DNA from: Bacteroidota bacterium | GTDB taxonomy: Bacteria; Bacteroidota; Bacteroidia; Palsa-965 | DNA length: 64,000 nucleotides | Direction of reading: 5' to 3' | Assembly (NCBI GenBank): GCA_020402865.1 | Contig: JADBYT010000015.1 | Location: 1-64,000 of the forward strand | Shown: piece by piece, positions 25,526 through 34,297 of the stretch | How the letters are laid out: each line of letters starts with the position of its first letter | How positions within the stretch are numbered: the stretch's first letter is position 1 | Notes under the pieces: model-generated | What the model saw: only the letters and a program-made list of their open reading frames with translations | What the model was told of the DNA's origin: nothing | Databases searched by the model: none | Program-made: the position numbers and the translations under genes

Positions 25526-27850
25526 TCAATTCCTGGGCGCACCATTCACTTCGCTGGTACTGCCGGCTATTAGCGCGGCAAAGCGTTGTGTGGCCAAACT
25601 GTTTTGCGGCAGTGCGGTGGATGAAATAACCTGAAGTTTTTCTCGTTGTGTAAGGTGCCAGCTCAGCGCCACAGGCTCGCGGCTGCTGTGCTCAAGCTCA
25701 AAGTCAATTACATCAAGCGGGCAGCTTAGCCACGAGGAGGCATAGTCGAGCGCGCGGTCCTGATTGTAATTCTGCACACTGAAAAGATTGCCGTAAAAAC
25801 TGCTGAGCGGCCGCGCAAGGCTGGCCGAAATGGTGTTGCTGCTTTGGGCTTCTACCTCCTTGCGTTTGCTGCGGTCGCGGGTTTGAAGGATAATTACACC
25901 CGAAGTGTTGGCTTCAATCCACGCGTTGAATGTATGCAGAAACAGAATAGTATTGTCCAGCCCGAAATTATCACGCATGCCCGCATCAAATACTTCAATA
26001 ACCGGATTGCTCGGCAGTTCGGTAAGTGGTGTGATGTAGGGAAATGTAGCATTCATGCGCAGCACACTGGTAAAGCGCACCTCGTTTGCACCTTGCTTTT
26101 CAAACATGCGCAAAAACTCCACGCCATCAGGCAGGCGTTGATAGCTTACGTGGCTGCCCGGCTGTTCCTGCGTAAGCCATGATACATGCTGCGAACTGAT
26201 CACCAGCTTGCGTCCGTCGGCAGCAATGGTGGGCGCAAAAATCATGGTCGGAATCAATGCTTTTTGCTCCGGCTCACGGTATTCGGCCAGGCTTTTGTCG
26301 AAGAGCGAATCGGTGTTGCGTAGCAGTTGTTGCTCAAATTCAAACGAGCGGTTGCGGCTGTATGTTTGTCCGTTCACCGTAACACGCCGCAACGGCAAAA
26401 ACCAGTCGTTTACCGCAATGCTCACCGACATCGGATTGAGCAGATCAGCGCCCATTGTTTTGAGGTATTGCGGATTACTGCACTGTACATCCTCATCGAG
26501 CTGCTGTCTGAGCCAGATTTCGCGCATGTAGGCAGCCCCCAGCATACCGCCCGATGAACCACAGATGAGCGCCGTGCGTTGCATCAGTTGTCCGTTGCAC
26601 ACACTGTCTAAATGCTGCATGGTACGCAATGTCCATAAGGCCGATCGTAATCCGCCGCCGCTGCAGTTAAACAACACCAGCTTGGGTTTATGCAGCGAAT
26701 CGCCTGGTTGCCGTGCCTTCCAGTTTTCCAGCACTTGAATCATGGCCAGCGAATCACTGTGCCGGTTTGCTGCATGTTCGTCCATCGCCATCAATCTTTC
26801 CATTGAATACGGTGCAGCCTCCACGGTGTAATTCATCCCAAACGCCCGTGTGCGGTTGTCGAACACTTCAAACTGATGCAGCCAGTTAAACAACAACAGC
26901 AAAGCCACCATTACCGTATTCGACCAGCCCCTGAACCACGTGTAAAGTACGCCGGTGAACATAAGGTAAAGTGTAAACAGCAAAAAAATACATGCCCCCG
27001 ATGGAATCATCATCCACTGCACATCGCGAAACAAACCCATTACGAGCAGTGTAAGCAACACCACCATTTCAAAAAGCACAGCACGGCTGTGGTTGTGCCT
27101 GAATACGCGGTTGAGCAATTCCTTGTCGTAATGCTCGTAAGGCCGGGCTCTGCGAATTCGCCAGGGCAAGGCCATGTAAGTTTCCACATGCCAGTCGCGA
27201 CGTTCGCGGCCGGGTGTAATTTTTTTCCACTTCAGGGCTTTGCTTATCGGATCACGACTCAGAATTACGCGATTGATACGGGGCGATGGTTTGCCGAGTG
27301 TGGATTTGTCGTAAAGTTGTTCGAGGTGACGGTTGGTGAGAAAAAAGTAGTATGCTGCACCAGCAATAAACAGCAAATTTCCACACAAATATCCGCACAC
27401 ATTCATCCACAACTGAAAGCTGGAGATCGGTTCATCGGTCAGGAAATTAATGATTCGCGTAATGTACACTACCTGAAACAGCAGCGGAATCATAAAATTA
27501 TTGATGCAGAATTTCAGGAACGGATGAGCAGTAGTAGCAAGAAACGGAAAGCGGTAAGAATTATGTATGTAACACGAAATCTGATAGGCCATGATAAAAC
27601 CACCGCAGGCAAACCCGATAATGGCATACGATACAAAGTTTACTTCACCACGATATTCCGGATCGAGAAAGAGCAGGGGGATACCGAAATTAGCCGCAAA
27701 TTTTCCGGTTACAAAGCCAAACATGATAAGCCAGAAGAGTACCGGCACAGGGTTCTTCTTTAGCTGAACAAGCAGCAGCTGAATGGGGAAGAAGTAATAA
27801 AACCGGGCCAGCCAGGGCGCCCGGTTCAGCAGTTTCCTGAATCGGCCCAT
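25526..27850 (-). CDS. Membrane-anchored patatin-like phospholipase
   Basis: A 774-aa protein. The N-terminal 350 residues contain roughly seven or eight hydrophobic segments, interrupted by a cytoplasmic basic loop (about 170-235). The C-terminal 400 residues form a patatin-like lipase domain. The oxyanion loop is CSGGGLRSALW, the nucleophile elbow is CGSSGGMLGA (GxSxG) and the catalytic Asp lies in VFDAGMRDNFG. The usual DGG/DGA triplet is therefore DAG. The family hydrolyses acyl esters of membrane phospholipids. A second protein of the same plan is at 60280-62469. The substrate and which face of the membrane the catalytic domain occupies are not determined. Confidence 0.82.
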   Translation of the reverse strand: MGRFRKLLNRAPWLARFYYFFPIQLLLVQLKKNPVPVLFWLIMFGFVTGKFAANFGIPLLFLDPEYRGEVNFVSYAIIGFACGGFIMAYQISCYIHNSYRFPFLATTAHPFLKFCINNFMIPLLFQVVYITRIINFLTDEPISSFQLWMNVCGYLCGNLLFIAGAAYYFFLTNRHLEQLYDKSTLGKPSPRINRVILSRDPISKALKWKKITPGRERRDWHVETYMALPWRIRRARPYEHYDKELLNRVFRHNHSRAVLFEMVVLLTLLVMGLFRDVQWMMIPSGACIFLLFTLYLMFTGVLYTWFRGWSNTVMVALLLLFNWLHQFEVFDNRTRAFGMNYTVEAAPYSMERLMAMDEHAANRHSDSLAMIQVLENWKARQPGDSLHKPKLVLFNCSGGGLRSALWTLRTMQHLDSVCNGQLMQRTALICGSSGGMLGAAYMREIWLRQQLDEDVQCSNPQYLKTMGADLLNPMSVSIAVNDWFLPLRRVTVNGQTYSRNRSFEFEQQLLRNTDSLFDKSLAEYREPEQKALIPTMIFAPTIAADGRKLVISSQHVSWLTQEQPGSHVSYQRLPDGVEFLRMFEKQGANEVRFTSVLRMNATFPYITPLTELPSNPVIEVFDAGMRDNFGLDNTILFLHTFNAWIEANTSGVIILQTRDRSKRKEVEAQSSNTISASLARPLSSFYGNLFSVQNYNQDRALDYASSWLSCPLDVIDFELEHSSREPVALSWHLTQREKLQVISSTALPQNSLATQRFAALIAGSTSEVNGAPRN

Positions 27851-27904
27851 AACATAGGTATAAGCCGGGGCTGCGATTCCGGCATTTATTCTATATACGC
27901 AAAA

Positions 27905-27932
27905 CAGCCGTGCTTTGTTGTAAGCATGGCTG
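27905..27932 (-). terminator. Terminator of ftcD
   Basis: CAGCCGTGCTT (27905-27915) and AAGCATGGCTG (27922-27932) form an 11-bp stem with one G-T pair. On the minus strand the hairpin is followed by TTTT, directly after the ftcD stop codon. Confidence 0.75.
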
Positions 27933-27940
27933 CGAATTAC

Positions 27941-29617
27941 TTAGCCGATTTTTTCATTCACCACGGCCAGCACATCGGCTTCATCGGCAAGGGCTTTATC
28001 CTGTATGGCTTTGCCGCGGGCAATGAGTTCGGCGGCTGCTGTTTTGTCGCTGAGTCCGGCGGCATTAATTTTCACATTCAGGTAAGCGCCCATCACTGCC
28101 GAGCGTAAGGCGAGTGCGCCCACGCCTGCATCGGAAACCGAATTCGGGTTGCCGTTTGCAGCCATGTGATGCACCAGTTCAAATCCGGCTGCCGCCACCT
28201 CCATTACACGCAGCGGAACCTGAGTAGCATACAGTGTGGCGGCCTGAATGGCGGCTGTGCGCGCTGCTTTCTCCTCGTCGGTGCCTTTGGGTAAACCAAA
28301 TGCATCCATAATCCGATTGAATGCGCGCGTATCTTCATCTACCAGTTTAATAAGCTCCTTCTGCAGCTCCTGTCCTTTCTCAGCCACATTGGAAAACTCT
28401 TCCCAGCGGTCGTCCCAGCCGCGTTTGTGCGACGAGAGGTTGGCCACCATTGTGCCCAGTGCCACGCCCAGCGCGCCCATGTAGGCCGAAATGGAACCAC
28501 CGCCCGGCGCAGGACTTTCACTGGCTGTTTCATCGGCAAATGCATCGAGGCGCATGCTCACTAATTTGCTGTCGGCCGCATCGCGCAGCAAATATTCAAT
28601 AATGCGCTCCTCCGGCTTAAACGGCCCGAGCTCATCAAGCCCCAGCGATTTCACCGCAATTTTTATCAGCTCCGCTTCCGACACACCGGTTGAACGTTGC
28701 TGCTTGCGCAGGAAATAACGCCCCGCATCAAGCAGCGCCTGAAGCGGAATTAGTCCCACCAGTTCTGAACCCGTTACACGCAGCCCGCGCGCCTCCGCAC
28801 GGCGGCATACTTCGTCAAATGCAATGTGCACCGGCGTAACCGAAATATTGGTCAGGTTCATCGAAATCTGCGCTACGCCGTATTCCTCAATATACCAGCC
28901 AATAGCTTTTACCGATTTCAGTGAGCCGGGAATCACTATCGGATTACCATCGGTATCTTTCACCACATTGCCTTTTGCGTCTTTCTGCGTACGTCCTGCC
29001 TCGCGCACGTCAAACGCAATGGCATTGGCGCGGCGCGTAGAAGTAGTATTGAGGTTGATGTTGTAAGCCACCAGAAAATCGCGCGCGCCGATTACGGTTG
29101 CGCCGCGTCTGGCATCAAATTCTCCCGGACCGAAATCGGGTTTCCATTCGGGCAGTTTTATCTTTTTGAAAAAGCCTTCGTATTCGCCGGCACGGATTAC
29201 CGAGAGATTACTGCGGTTTTTATTGGCCTGCGCAGCTTCGTAGAGATACACCGGAATGCCGAGTTCATTGCCCACACGTTCGCCAAGCGTTTGTGCCCAG
29301 CGTGCGGTTTCTTCCATCGAAATACCTGAAACCGGAATCAGCGGACATACATCGGTAGCACCCATGCGCGGGTGTTCGCCTTTGTGTTTGCTCATGTCAA
29401 TCAGTTCGCCCGCTTTGCGTATGGCCTGAAATGCGGCCTCGGTAACGGCTGCCGGTTCACCCACAAACGTTACTACCGTGCGGTTGGTGGCTTTGCCCGG
29501 ATCTACATTGAGAAGTTTAACGCCTTCTACGGCCTCAATACAGTCGGTAATTTGTTTGATGATATTCAGATCGCGGCCTTCGCTGAAATTGGGCACACAT
29601 TCGATGAGCTGTTTCAT
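27941..29617 (-). CDS. ftcD: Glutamate formimidoyltransferase / formimidoyl-THF cyclodeaminase
   Basis: A 558-aa bifunctional enzyme of histidine degradation and folate one-carbon supply. Residues 1-325 are the formiminotransferase, with N-terminal ECVPNFSEGRD, HPRMGATDVCPLIPV near residue 82 and a folate-binding central domain. Residues from about 345 form the cyclodeaminase (AFADETASESPAPGGGSISA, then MVANLSSHK). The first half transfers the formimino group from N-formimino-glutamate to tetrahydrofolate; the second releases ammonia to give methenyl-THF. The hutG product in the same cluster uses the same substrate hydrolytically, so the cell seems to have two routes for formiminoglutamate. 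A box with one mismatch (TAGTTTCG) sits 5 nt before the ATG. Confidence 0.95.
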   Translation of the reverse strand: MKQLIECVPNFSEGRDLNIIKQITDCIEAVEGVKLLNVDPGKATNRTVVTFVGEPAAVTEAAFQAIRKAGELIDMSKHKGEHPRMGATDVCPLIPVSGISMEETARWAQTLGERVGNELGIPVYLYEAAQANKNRSNLSVIRAGEYEGFFKKIKLPEWKPDFGPGEFDARRGATVIGARDFLVAYNINLNTTSTRRANAIAFDVREAGRTQKDAKGNVVKDTDGNPIVIPGSLKSVKAIGWYIEEYGVAQISMNLTNISVTPVHIAFDEVCRRAEARGLRVTGSELVGLIPLQALLDAGRYFLRKQQRSTGVSEAELIKIAVKSLGLDELGPFKPEERIIEYLLRDAADSKLVSMRLDAFADETASESPAPGGGSISAYMGALGVALGTMVANLSSHKRGWDDRWEEFSNVAEKGQELQKELIKLVDEDTRAFNRIMDAFGLPKGTDEEKAARTAAIQAATLYATQVPLRVMEVAAAGFELVHHMAANGNPNSVSDAGVGALALRSAVMGAYLNVKINAAGLSDKTAAAELIARGKAIQDKALADEADVLAVVNEKIG

Positions 29618-29666
29618 AGTTGCGAAACTACCAAAAAAATACAGAGCTACTTACGCTTATCCGGCT

Positions 29667-29674
29667 TACTTTTG
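29667..29674 (+). promoter_or_regulatory. -7 promoter box for DUF2490 gene
   Basis: TACTTTTG, a perfect TAnnTTTG match, ends exactly 5 nt before the ATG at 29680, implying a leaderless transcript. It also supports that ATG over upstream alternatives. Confidence 0.65.
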
Positions 29675-29679
29675 CACGC

Positions 29680-30438
29680 ATGAAACGGCAAATTTGGTTT
29701 TGGTTACTTTCGCTTTTACCCGGAATTATTTTCGCACAGTCGCCCCGTCAATACGATGAGCAGTTTCACGCCTGGTATGTCATCATGGGCAATCACCGCC
29801 TCACTTCAAAATGGGGCTTGCATACCGAGGTGCAACTTCGGCGTGCAGGTATCATCACTCCTGCACAGCAGCATCTTTTCCGTGCGGGTGTCGATTATCG
29901 TTTGCACAATAATCTCATACTCACTGCCGGTTACTGCTATGTGTACACGGATAGTTATGGTAAACAACCCGCTCCGCTTCCGTTCAACGAACATCGTGGC
30001 TGGCAGCAGGTGTTGCTTACACACGCCATAGGCCGTGCACGTGTTCAGCACCGCTACCGGTTAGAAAACCGCTGGCTCGAGCGTTATAATTCAACGTCTC
30101 AGCGGAATGAAGTGGTATATGTAAATCGTTTCCGTTACCGCTTGCAGCTCACGTTACCCATAAATAAACCCGATATGGTGCCCGGTGCGTTTTTTGCAAC
30201 GGTAAACGATGAGTTGTGGGTGAATTTCGGTAAACAGATTCGTTACAATGTATTCGATCAGAACCGGGCTTATGCAGGTTTCGGCTATCAGCTCAATCCA
30301 TCATGCAATGTACAGCTGGGTTATCTCAACCAGTTAATTTTTAAAAGCGACGGTGTGAGGGTGGAAAATAATCACACCCTGCAAGTGGCATTTTTCTGTA
30401 ATCTCGATTTCAGAAAGAAGGATGAAGCACAGCCTTGA
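29680..30438 (+). CDS. DUF2490 outer-membrane protein
   Basis: A 252-aa protein started at 29680, giving a signal peptide that ends at IIFAQ. The body is rich in alternating aromatic beta strands (HAWYVIMGNHRLTSKWGLH, VDYRLHNNLILTAGYCYVY, RYRLENRWLER, FGYQLNP). It ends NLDFRKKDEAQP, typical of DUF2490 beta-barrel proteins. The function of the family is unknown; some members are expressed with metabolite-uptake genes. It is inserted between ftcD and hutG but on the opposite strand. Its last 29 bp overlap the 3' end of hutG. Confidence 0.82.
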   Translation: MKRQIWFWLLSLLPGIIFAQSPRQYDEQFHAWYVIMGNHRLTSKWGLHTEVQLRRAGIITPAQQHLFRAGVDYRLHNNLILTAGYCYVYTDSYGKQPAPLPFNEHRGWQQVLLTHAIGRARVQHRYRLENRWLERYNSTSQRNEVVYVNRFRYRLQLTLPINKPDMVPGAFFATVNDELWVNFGKQIRYNVFDQNRAYAGFGYQLNPSCNVQLGYLNQLIFKSDGVRVENNHTLQVAFFCNLDFRKKDEAQP

Positions 30439-31465
30439 TAAAATCGGTAATTAAATAAGTAATCAGCTTACCGGTTTTATTGTCCATTTTACGATGTGCC
30501 AGCACCGGAGCAGCTTCGGCCAGATGAAGGTAAAGCGGCATGGTGTTTTTTGCACAGCGGTACACAAACAAACGTGCGTCGTTTGCGCTGATACCGCTCG
30601 GGGTACGTGCACTGCTGGGCATGTTTTCCACACTGTCTAAATCCACTTCAATGCCGGTGTATGTTTTTCCGGTAAATGTGCAGGCCTGATTTACGGCTTC
30701 GGAAAAACTTATTTTCTGGCGAATAAAGATATTCTCGAAAAGTGTGTAGTGGAAATGCTGCGGGTAATGATGCATTTCATGCCGTATGGCCTGTGCGTTG
30801 TAGTTTTCGTGCAGGCCGGTAATGCTGTACCGGCTCAGATAGCCTTCCTGCCACGCATAGCGGAAGCCGTTGCCGCTGTGCCGTCCTTCAGGTGCGCGAA
30901 AATCGCTGTGCGCATCGCAGTTAAGTATGCTCAGCTGGAATGCCGGCTGATGCGCACGCAAGGCTTCCACCGTGCCGCGTATATTGCCATAGGCATTGTT
31001 GTGGCCGCCGCCAATTACAATGGGAATTTTGCCGGCCGAAACAACGGTGCGTATCACTTCAGTAACACGCGCATCAAGCTGCGAAGTAAGTTCACGCGCA
31101 ATGCTCACTCCGTCGTTGCTGCTGAAGTCAAGCTGATCGGCCTGTCTCATCAGGTCATCAACCACTACATTACCGGCTACCAGCATTTCGGCGCCGGTAA
31201 GCAAGTCGGTGCTTTGCACGTTGAGCAATGCAGCAAGTGCAGGCTCCCAGGCACTCCACGCGCCGCCGCGGCCATAATTTGCGCGTATGCCAATGTCTTC
31301 AGGAATGCCCACCAGCACAAAGCGGGCATTGCTGTTTTGCAGATAAGCCACAGGCTGCATACCGGGCGGGAAAGTCTGCACGCGTTCGCCAAGTTTTACT
31401 TCACCGCTGCGGCGGCGCGTGCGCGTGGCAATATCGGCGGCGGTGAGGAGGTTGAGGTGGTTCAT
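30410..31465 (-). CDS. hutG: Formimidoylglutamase (arginase/ureohydrolase family)
   Basis: A 351-aa Mn2+-dependent hydrolase that splits N-formimino-L-glutamate to glutamate and formamide. The dinuclear metal ligands are visible: His in GGGHNNAYG (about residue 154), Asp-His-Asp in NCDAHSDFR (about 184-188) and the Asp pair in GIEVDLDSVENMP (about 276-278). Bacteroidota HutG proteins share the N-terminal extension seen here. Its ATG overlaps the stop of the DUF4276 gene (ATGA, 31462-31465), so hut expression here would depend on read-through from the inserted cassette or on an unseen promoter. Its 3' end overlaps the convergent DUF2490 gene. Confidence 0.9.
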   Translation of the reverse strand: MNHLNLLTAADIATRTRRRSGEVKLGERVQTFPPGMQPVAYLQNSNARFVLVGIPEDIGIRANYGRGGAWSAWEPALAALLNVQSTDLLTGAEMLVAGNVVVDDLMRQADQLDFSSNDGVSIARELTSQLDARVTEVIRTVVSAGKIPIVIGGGHNNAYGNIRGTVEALRAHQPAFQLSILNCDAHSDFRAPEGRHSGNGFRYAWQEGYLSRYSITGLHENYNAQAIRHEMHHYPQHFHYTLFENIFIRQKISFSEAVNQACTFTGKTYTGIEVDLDSVENMPSSARTPSGISANDARLFVYRCAKNTMPLYLHLAEAAPVLAHRKMDNKTGKLITYLITDFIKAVLHPSF

Positions 31466-32031
31466 TGTGTAGTGAGTGATTTCAGCTTTTCAATGAAGTA
31501 GCCTGCGCTTTTGCAGTTTGTATGTGAAGCCGCTCGTTCAACAGAAAAGCCCGATTGAAGCATTAAGCGTGTTAGTATAATCTTGTCACTAACACCTCGC
31601 CCGCTTTGAGAAAGCCTGAGCTTCTTAATTTCATCAATCGGCCTGATAAATGCTTCAGGATATTCGCATTCGAATGTCGTACTATTCAAAAACTTTCGCA
31701 TCGCAACTGTATCTGCCAGAAACCATGCTTCAAGTTGTGAAACAGATACAATTACCAATTCATCTTTTCCGGGTAATATCCGATTCTTAACCGTGGTGAT
31801 GCAAGGTTCATGATCTTTATCGGTAAGTATAATAATGATAGAAGCACCCTTATCCTTTAGAATATTAACTGCTTCTGCCCGACGATGCGGCAATTGATTA
31901 CAGTTACCAGTTGCATCAATAACTGATGTAACAAAGTGAAGCTGGTTTTTTTTGAGAAAATCTCGGAATGATTCGGATTCTAAAATCAACCGCTCACTGG
32001 CTCCTTCGGCAATAAATCCGACCACTACCAC
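31462..32031 (-). CDS. DUF4276 family protein (TOPRIM-like), cassette partner
   Basis: A 189-aa soluble protein. The N-terminal VVVGFIAEGASERLI places a conserved Glu in the position of the TOPRIM glutamate. IIIILTDKDHEP (about residue 70) supplies the D-x-D pair, and SVSQLEAWFLAD (about residue 100) is the strongest DUF4276 hallmark. The family is repeatedly found next to AAA15/OLD-like ATPases. The gene overlaps the ATPase gene by 7 bp and the hutG start by 4 bp. By analogy with OLD-type systems it could be the nuclease effector of the pair; catalytic activity is inferred only. Base composition is AT-rich compared with the flanking hut genes. Confidence 0.75.
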   Translation of the reverse strand: MVVVGFIAEGASERLILESESFRDFLKKNQLHFVTSVIDATGNCNQLPHRRAEAVNILKDKGASIIIILTDKDHEPCITTVKNRILPGKDELVIVSVSQLEAWFLADTVAMRKFLNSTTFECEYPEAFIRPIDEIKKLRLSQSGRGVSDKIILTRLMLQSGFSVERAASHTNCKSAGYFIEKLKSLTTQ

Positions 32032-33008
32032 GGAATACCTCCTCCGAGTGTATTGGTAAGTAATGCCTCATCCATGTGCATGCCATGCAAATTCAAGCCT
32101 TTAATTTGGCGCACAGAAGTAACCCCGTTTTTCTTATCTACGAGAATAACTTCTTCTGTGGTAAGACTTCTGATTAATGACTGAGAATGTGTATTAAGCC
32201 AGATCGTATGACCGTATTCTGTACAGGCAAACCTGAAGAAATCCACAAGTTTATTTACAACTTTCGGATTTAGTCCATTTTCAGGTTCTTCAATACATAA
32301 AAACTGCGGCGAGTAACTTTGATAAACAGCCGTTAATAATGTAATTATATTATAAGTGCCATCAGAAATCAGATTGCGGGTAAATGGTTTACTTGTACCA
32401 GTTTCGTAAACTAATAAAGAATCCTTGCCACTTAATTCTGAAGAGTGGATTTCAATATTCTCAAAACCAGGGATGAACAAGGAAAGCCACTCAAGAATTT
32501 CTTGCTTTTTATTTGTATCCCGCAAAAGGCGTTTTAATACTTGCTCAAGATTATTGCAGGATGTATTTAAACGAAGCCCGTCATGAATGTTAAAGCGATC
32601 TTTACCACCAATGAAAATCCGGCTGCCGTTATCAATGTATTTTTCCTGGAGGAAATAAGTCCGGTCCTCATTTCCTTCTTTAACACCAGAAAAATTATTT
32701 CGCTTCCATTGATTATTTTTAATTGTCATTTTGGGCATATAGCCATAGCCAAGATCAAGCATTACATCTGTGCTCGAAAAATATCCTCGTTCTAGATTTC
32801 GGGGAAAAATATCATCAATATTGCCAAAGGTTCTGATAATATCACTGCCACTATTCCTTTCATGAAGAATAAGAAACTCTACAGCTTCGAAAATAGAGGA
32901 CTTACCTGATGCGTTTGCACCAATAAATACGCTGAAATCATTCGGATCTGTAATAGATAGTTGCCGAATTGATTTAAAATTATCAATATATAATCCTCTT
33001 ACTTCCAC
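32025..33008 (-). CDS. AAA15/OLD-like ABC-type ATPase, cassette partner
   Basis: 327 aa from the GTG at 33008. Walker A is IGANASGKSS (residues 29-38), followed by a coiled/insertion region. The ABC-signature-like ISDGTYNII lies at about 220, Walker B LCIEEPENGLNP at about 248, and the switch His in NTHSQSLI at about 284. This is the order of SMC-like AAA_21 ATPases. An upstream ATG at 33074 would extend the frame 22 codons into hutI. I reject it because those residues are low-complexity G-run translation and a perfect -7 box sits 4 nt before the GTG. With DUF4276 it forms a two-gene module probably involved in nucleic-acid defence; this role is inference. Line 32341-32400 has 20 G+C of 60, against 36 of 60 in hutI at 33121-33180. 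Confidence 0.8.
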   Translation of the reverse strand: MEVRGLYIDNFKSIRQLSITDPNDFSVFIGANASGKSSIFEAVEFLILHERNSGSDIIRTFGNIDDIFPRNLERGYFSSTDVMLDLGYGYMPKMTIKNNQWKRNNFSGVKEGNEDRTYFLQEKYIDNGSRIFIGGKDRFNIHDGLRLNTSCNNLEQVLKRLLRDTNKKQEILEWLSLFIPGFENIEIHSSELSGKDSLLVYETGTSKPFTRNLISDGTYNIITLLTAVYQSYSPQFLCIEEPENGLNPKVVNKLVDFFRFACTEYGHTIWLNTHSQSLIRSLTTEEVILVDKKNGVTSVRQIKGLNLHGMHMDEALLTNTLGGGIPW

Positions 33009-33012
33009 CCCA

Positions 33013-33020
33013 CAAATATA
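33013..33020 (-). promoter_or_regulatory. Cassette promoter -7 box
   Basis: TATATTTG on the minus strand matches TAnnTTTG and ends 4 nt before the GTG at 33008. It lies between the hutI stop and the ATPase start, giving the inserted pair its own, probably leaderless, transcript. Confidence 0.6.
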
Positions 33021-33040
33021 CAACCCCCTCCCCCCCTTTT

Positions 33041-34297
33041 TTACCTCCCCCCCAACTTTTTCCCAAAATTCCACACCTCCTTCACCAGATTACTGCCAAA
33101 TGCATAGGGCAGATAATTAACCGATGGCATGGGTGAGGTGATGAAGAAACTGGCGGCCTTACCGGGCGTAATGCTGCCGTGTGTGGCGCTGAGATCCATA
33201 GCCGCGGCAGCATTGAGTGTGGCGGCATTGATGGCCTCATTGGGCGTCATGCGGTGTGTGATGCAGAGCATGCTTACCATCTGACTCATGTTTCCGGTGG
33301 GCGAACTGCCGGGATTATAATCAGTAGCTACGGCCACGGGCAGGCCGGCATCAATCATTTGCCGGGCAGGCGGCCAGGGCAGGCCCAGAAAAAATGCTGC
33401 GCCGGGCAGCAGCGTGGGCATGGTGTTGCTTTGCAGCAGTGCCGCAATTTCTTCTTCGCCCACATATTCAAGATGGTCCACACTTACTGCGCCTACTTTT
33501 ACACCCGCCTGCACACCGCCCGATGCGCTGAGCTGGTTGGCATGCACTTTGGGCTTGAGACCATACTTCAGGCCGGTTTCAAGAATGTGAATTGTTTCTT
33601 CGGGCGTAAAATAGTTGCGTTCGCAGAATACATCACAGTAATCGGCCAGCTTTTCGGCAGCCACGGCAGGAATGAGTTCGTCGGTAATAAGGCGGATGTA
33701 ACCCTGCTTATCATTTTTGTAGGCAGCCGGCACAGCATGTGCGCCCAGCAATGTAGCCTTAACACTTATGTCCACTGCACTGCGCAGGCGATTGATCACA
33801 CGCAGCATTTTCAGCTCGCTTTCGAGGCTTAGTCCGTAGCCACTTTTTATTTCAATGGCGCCCGTACCCAGTTTCATCACCTCGGTAAGCCGCTGCATGG
33901 CTGCCTCAAAAAGCTCATCTTCTGAAGCGTGTGCCAGTTTAGCTGCCGAGTTCAGAATTCCGCCGCCGCGTGCAGCAATATCTTCATAGCTCAGTCCGCG
34001 GATACGATCCACAAACTCACCCTCGCGGCTGCCTGCATAAACAATATGCGTATGCGAATCGCACCACGCCGGGAACAGGTAACCTTCTTCTGCATCCAGC
34101 ACCTCAAGCCCGCTCCAGTCGCTTATCCCCGGCCAGTTCTCCATCGTTCCGAAATCGGCAATTACCCCGTCTTCCACCGCCAGCCACGCATCATGCAGCA
34201 CGGTAAGCTCATCCATCTCCTTGCCCTTTACACGTTCGGGAGCAGTTTCGCGGACATTCACCAGGCCGCCAATGTTTTTTATCAGCAGTTTTTGCAT
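33041..34297 (-). CDS. hutI: Imidazolonepropionase
   Basis: A 418-aa metal-dependent amidohydrolase that opens 4-imidazolone-5-propionate to N-formimino-L-glutamate, the substrate of both hutG and ftcD products. Metal ligands and signature segments are CDSHTHIVYAG (about residue 78), EIKSGYGL (about 148), LLGAHAVP (about 182), KVHANQLSASGG (about 245) and ATDYNPGSSPTGN (about 317). Length is normal. Its C-terminal codons (KKLGGR) are part of a long homopurine run that continues through the junction with the ATPase gene. The first two enzymes of the pathway (histidase, urocanase) are not in the window. A one-mismatch box CAACTTTG lies 4 nt before the ATG. Confidence 0.96.
   Translation of the reverse strand: MQKLLIKNIGGLVNVRETAPERVKGKEMDELTVLHDAWLAVEDGVIADFGTMENWPGISDWSGLEVLDAEEGYLFPAWCDSHTHIVYAGSREGEFVDRIRGLSYEDIAARGGGILNSAAKLAHASEDELFEAAMQRLTEVMKLGTGAIEIKSGYGLSLESELKMLRVINRLRSAVDISVKATLLGAHAVPAAYKNDKQGYIRLITDELIPAVAAEKLADYCDVFCERNYFTPEETIHILETGLKYGLKPKVHANQLSASGGVQAGVKVGAVSVDHLEYVGEEEIAALLQSNTMPTLLPGAAFFLGLPWPPARQMIDAGLPVAVATDYNPGSSPTGNMSQMVSMLCITHRMTPNEAINAATLNAAAAMDLSATHGSITPGKAASFFITSPMPSVNYLPYAFGSNLVKEVWNFGKKLGGR

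Noticed and set aside
26876-27763. 295-codon open frame antisense to the patatin gene
   Set aside because: The minus-strand frame carries all patatin motifs and membrane segments; the plus-strand translation has no recognisable domain.
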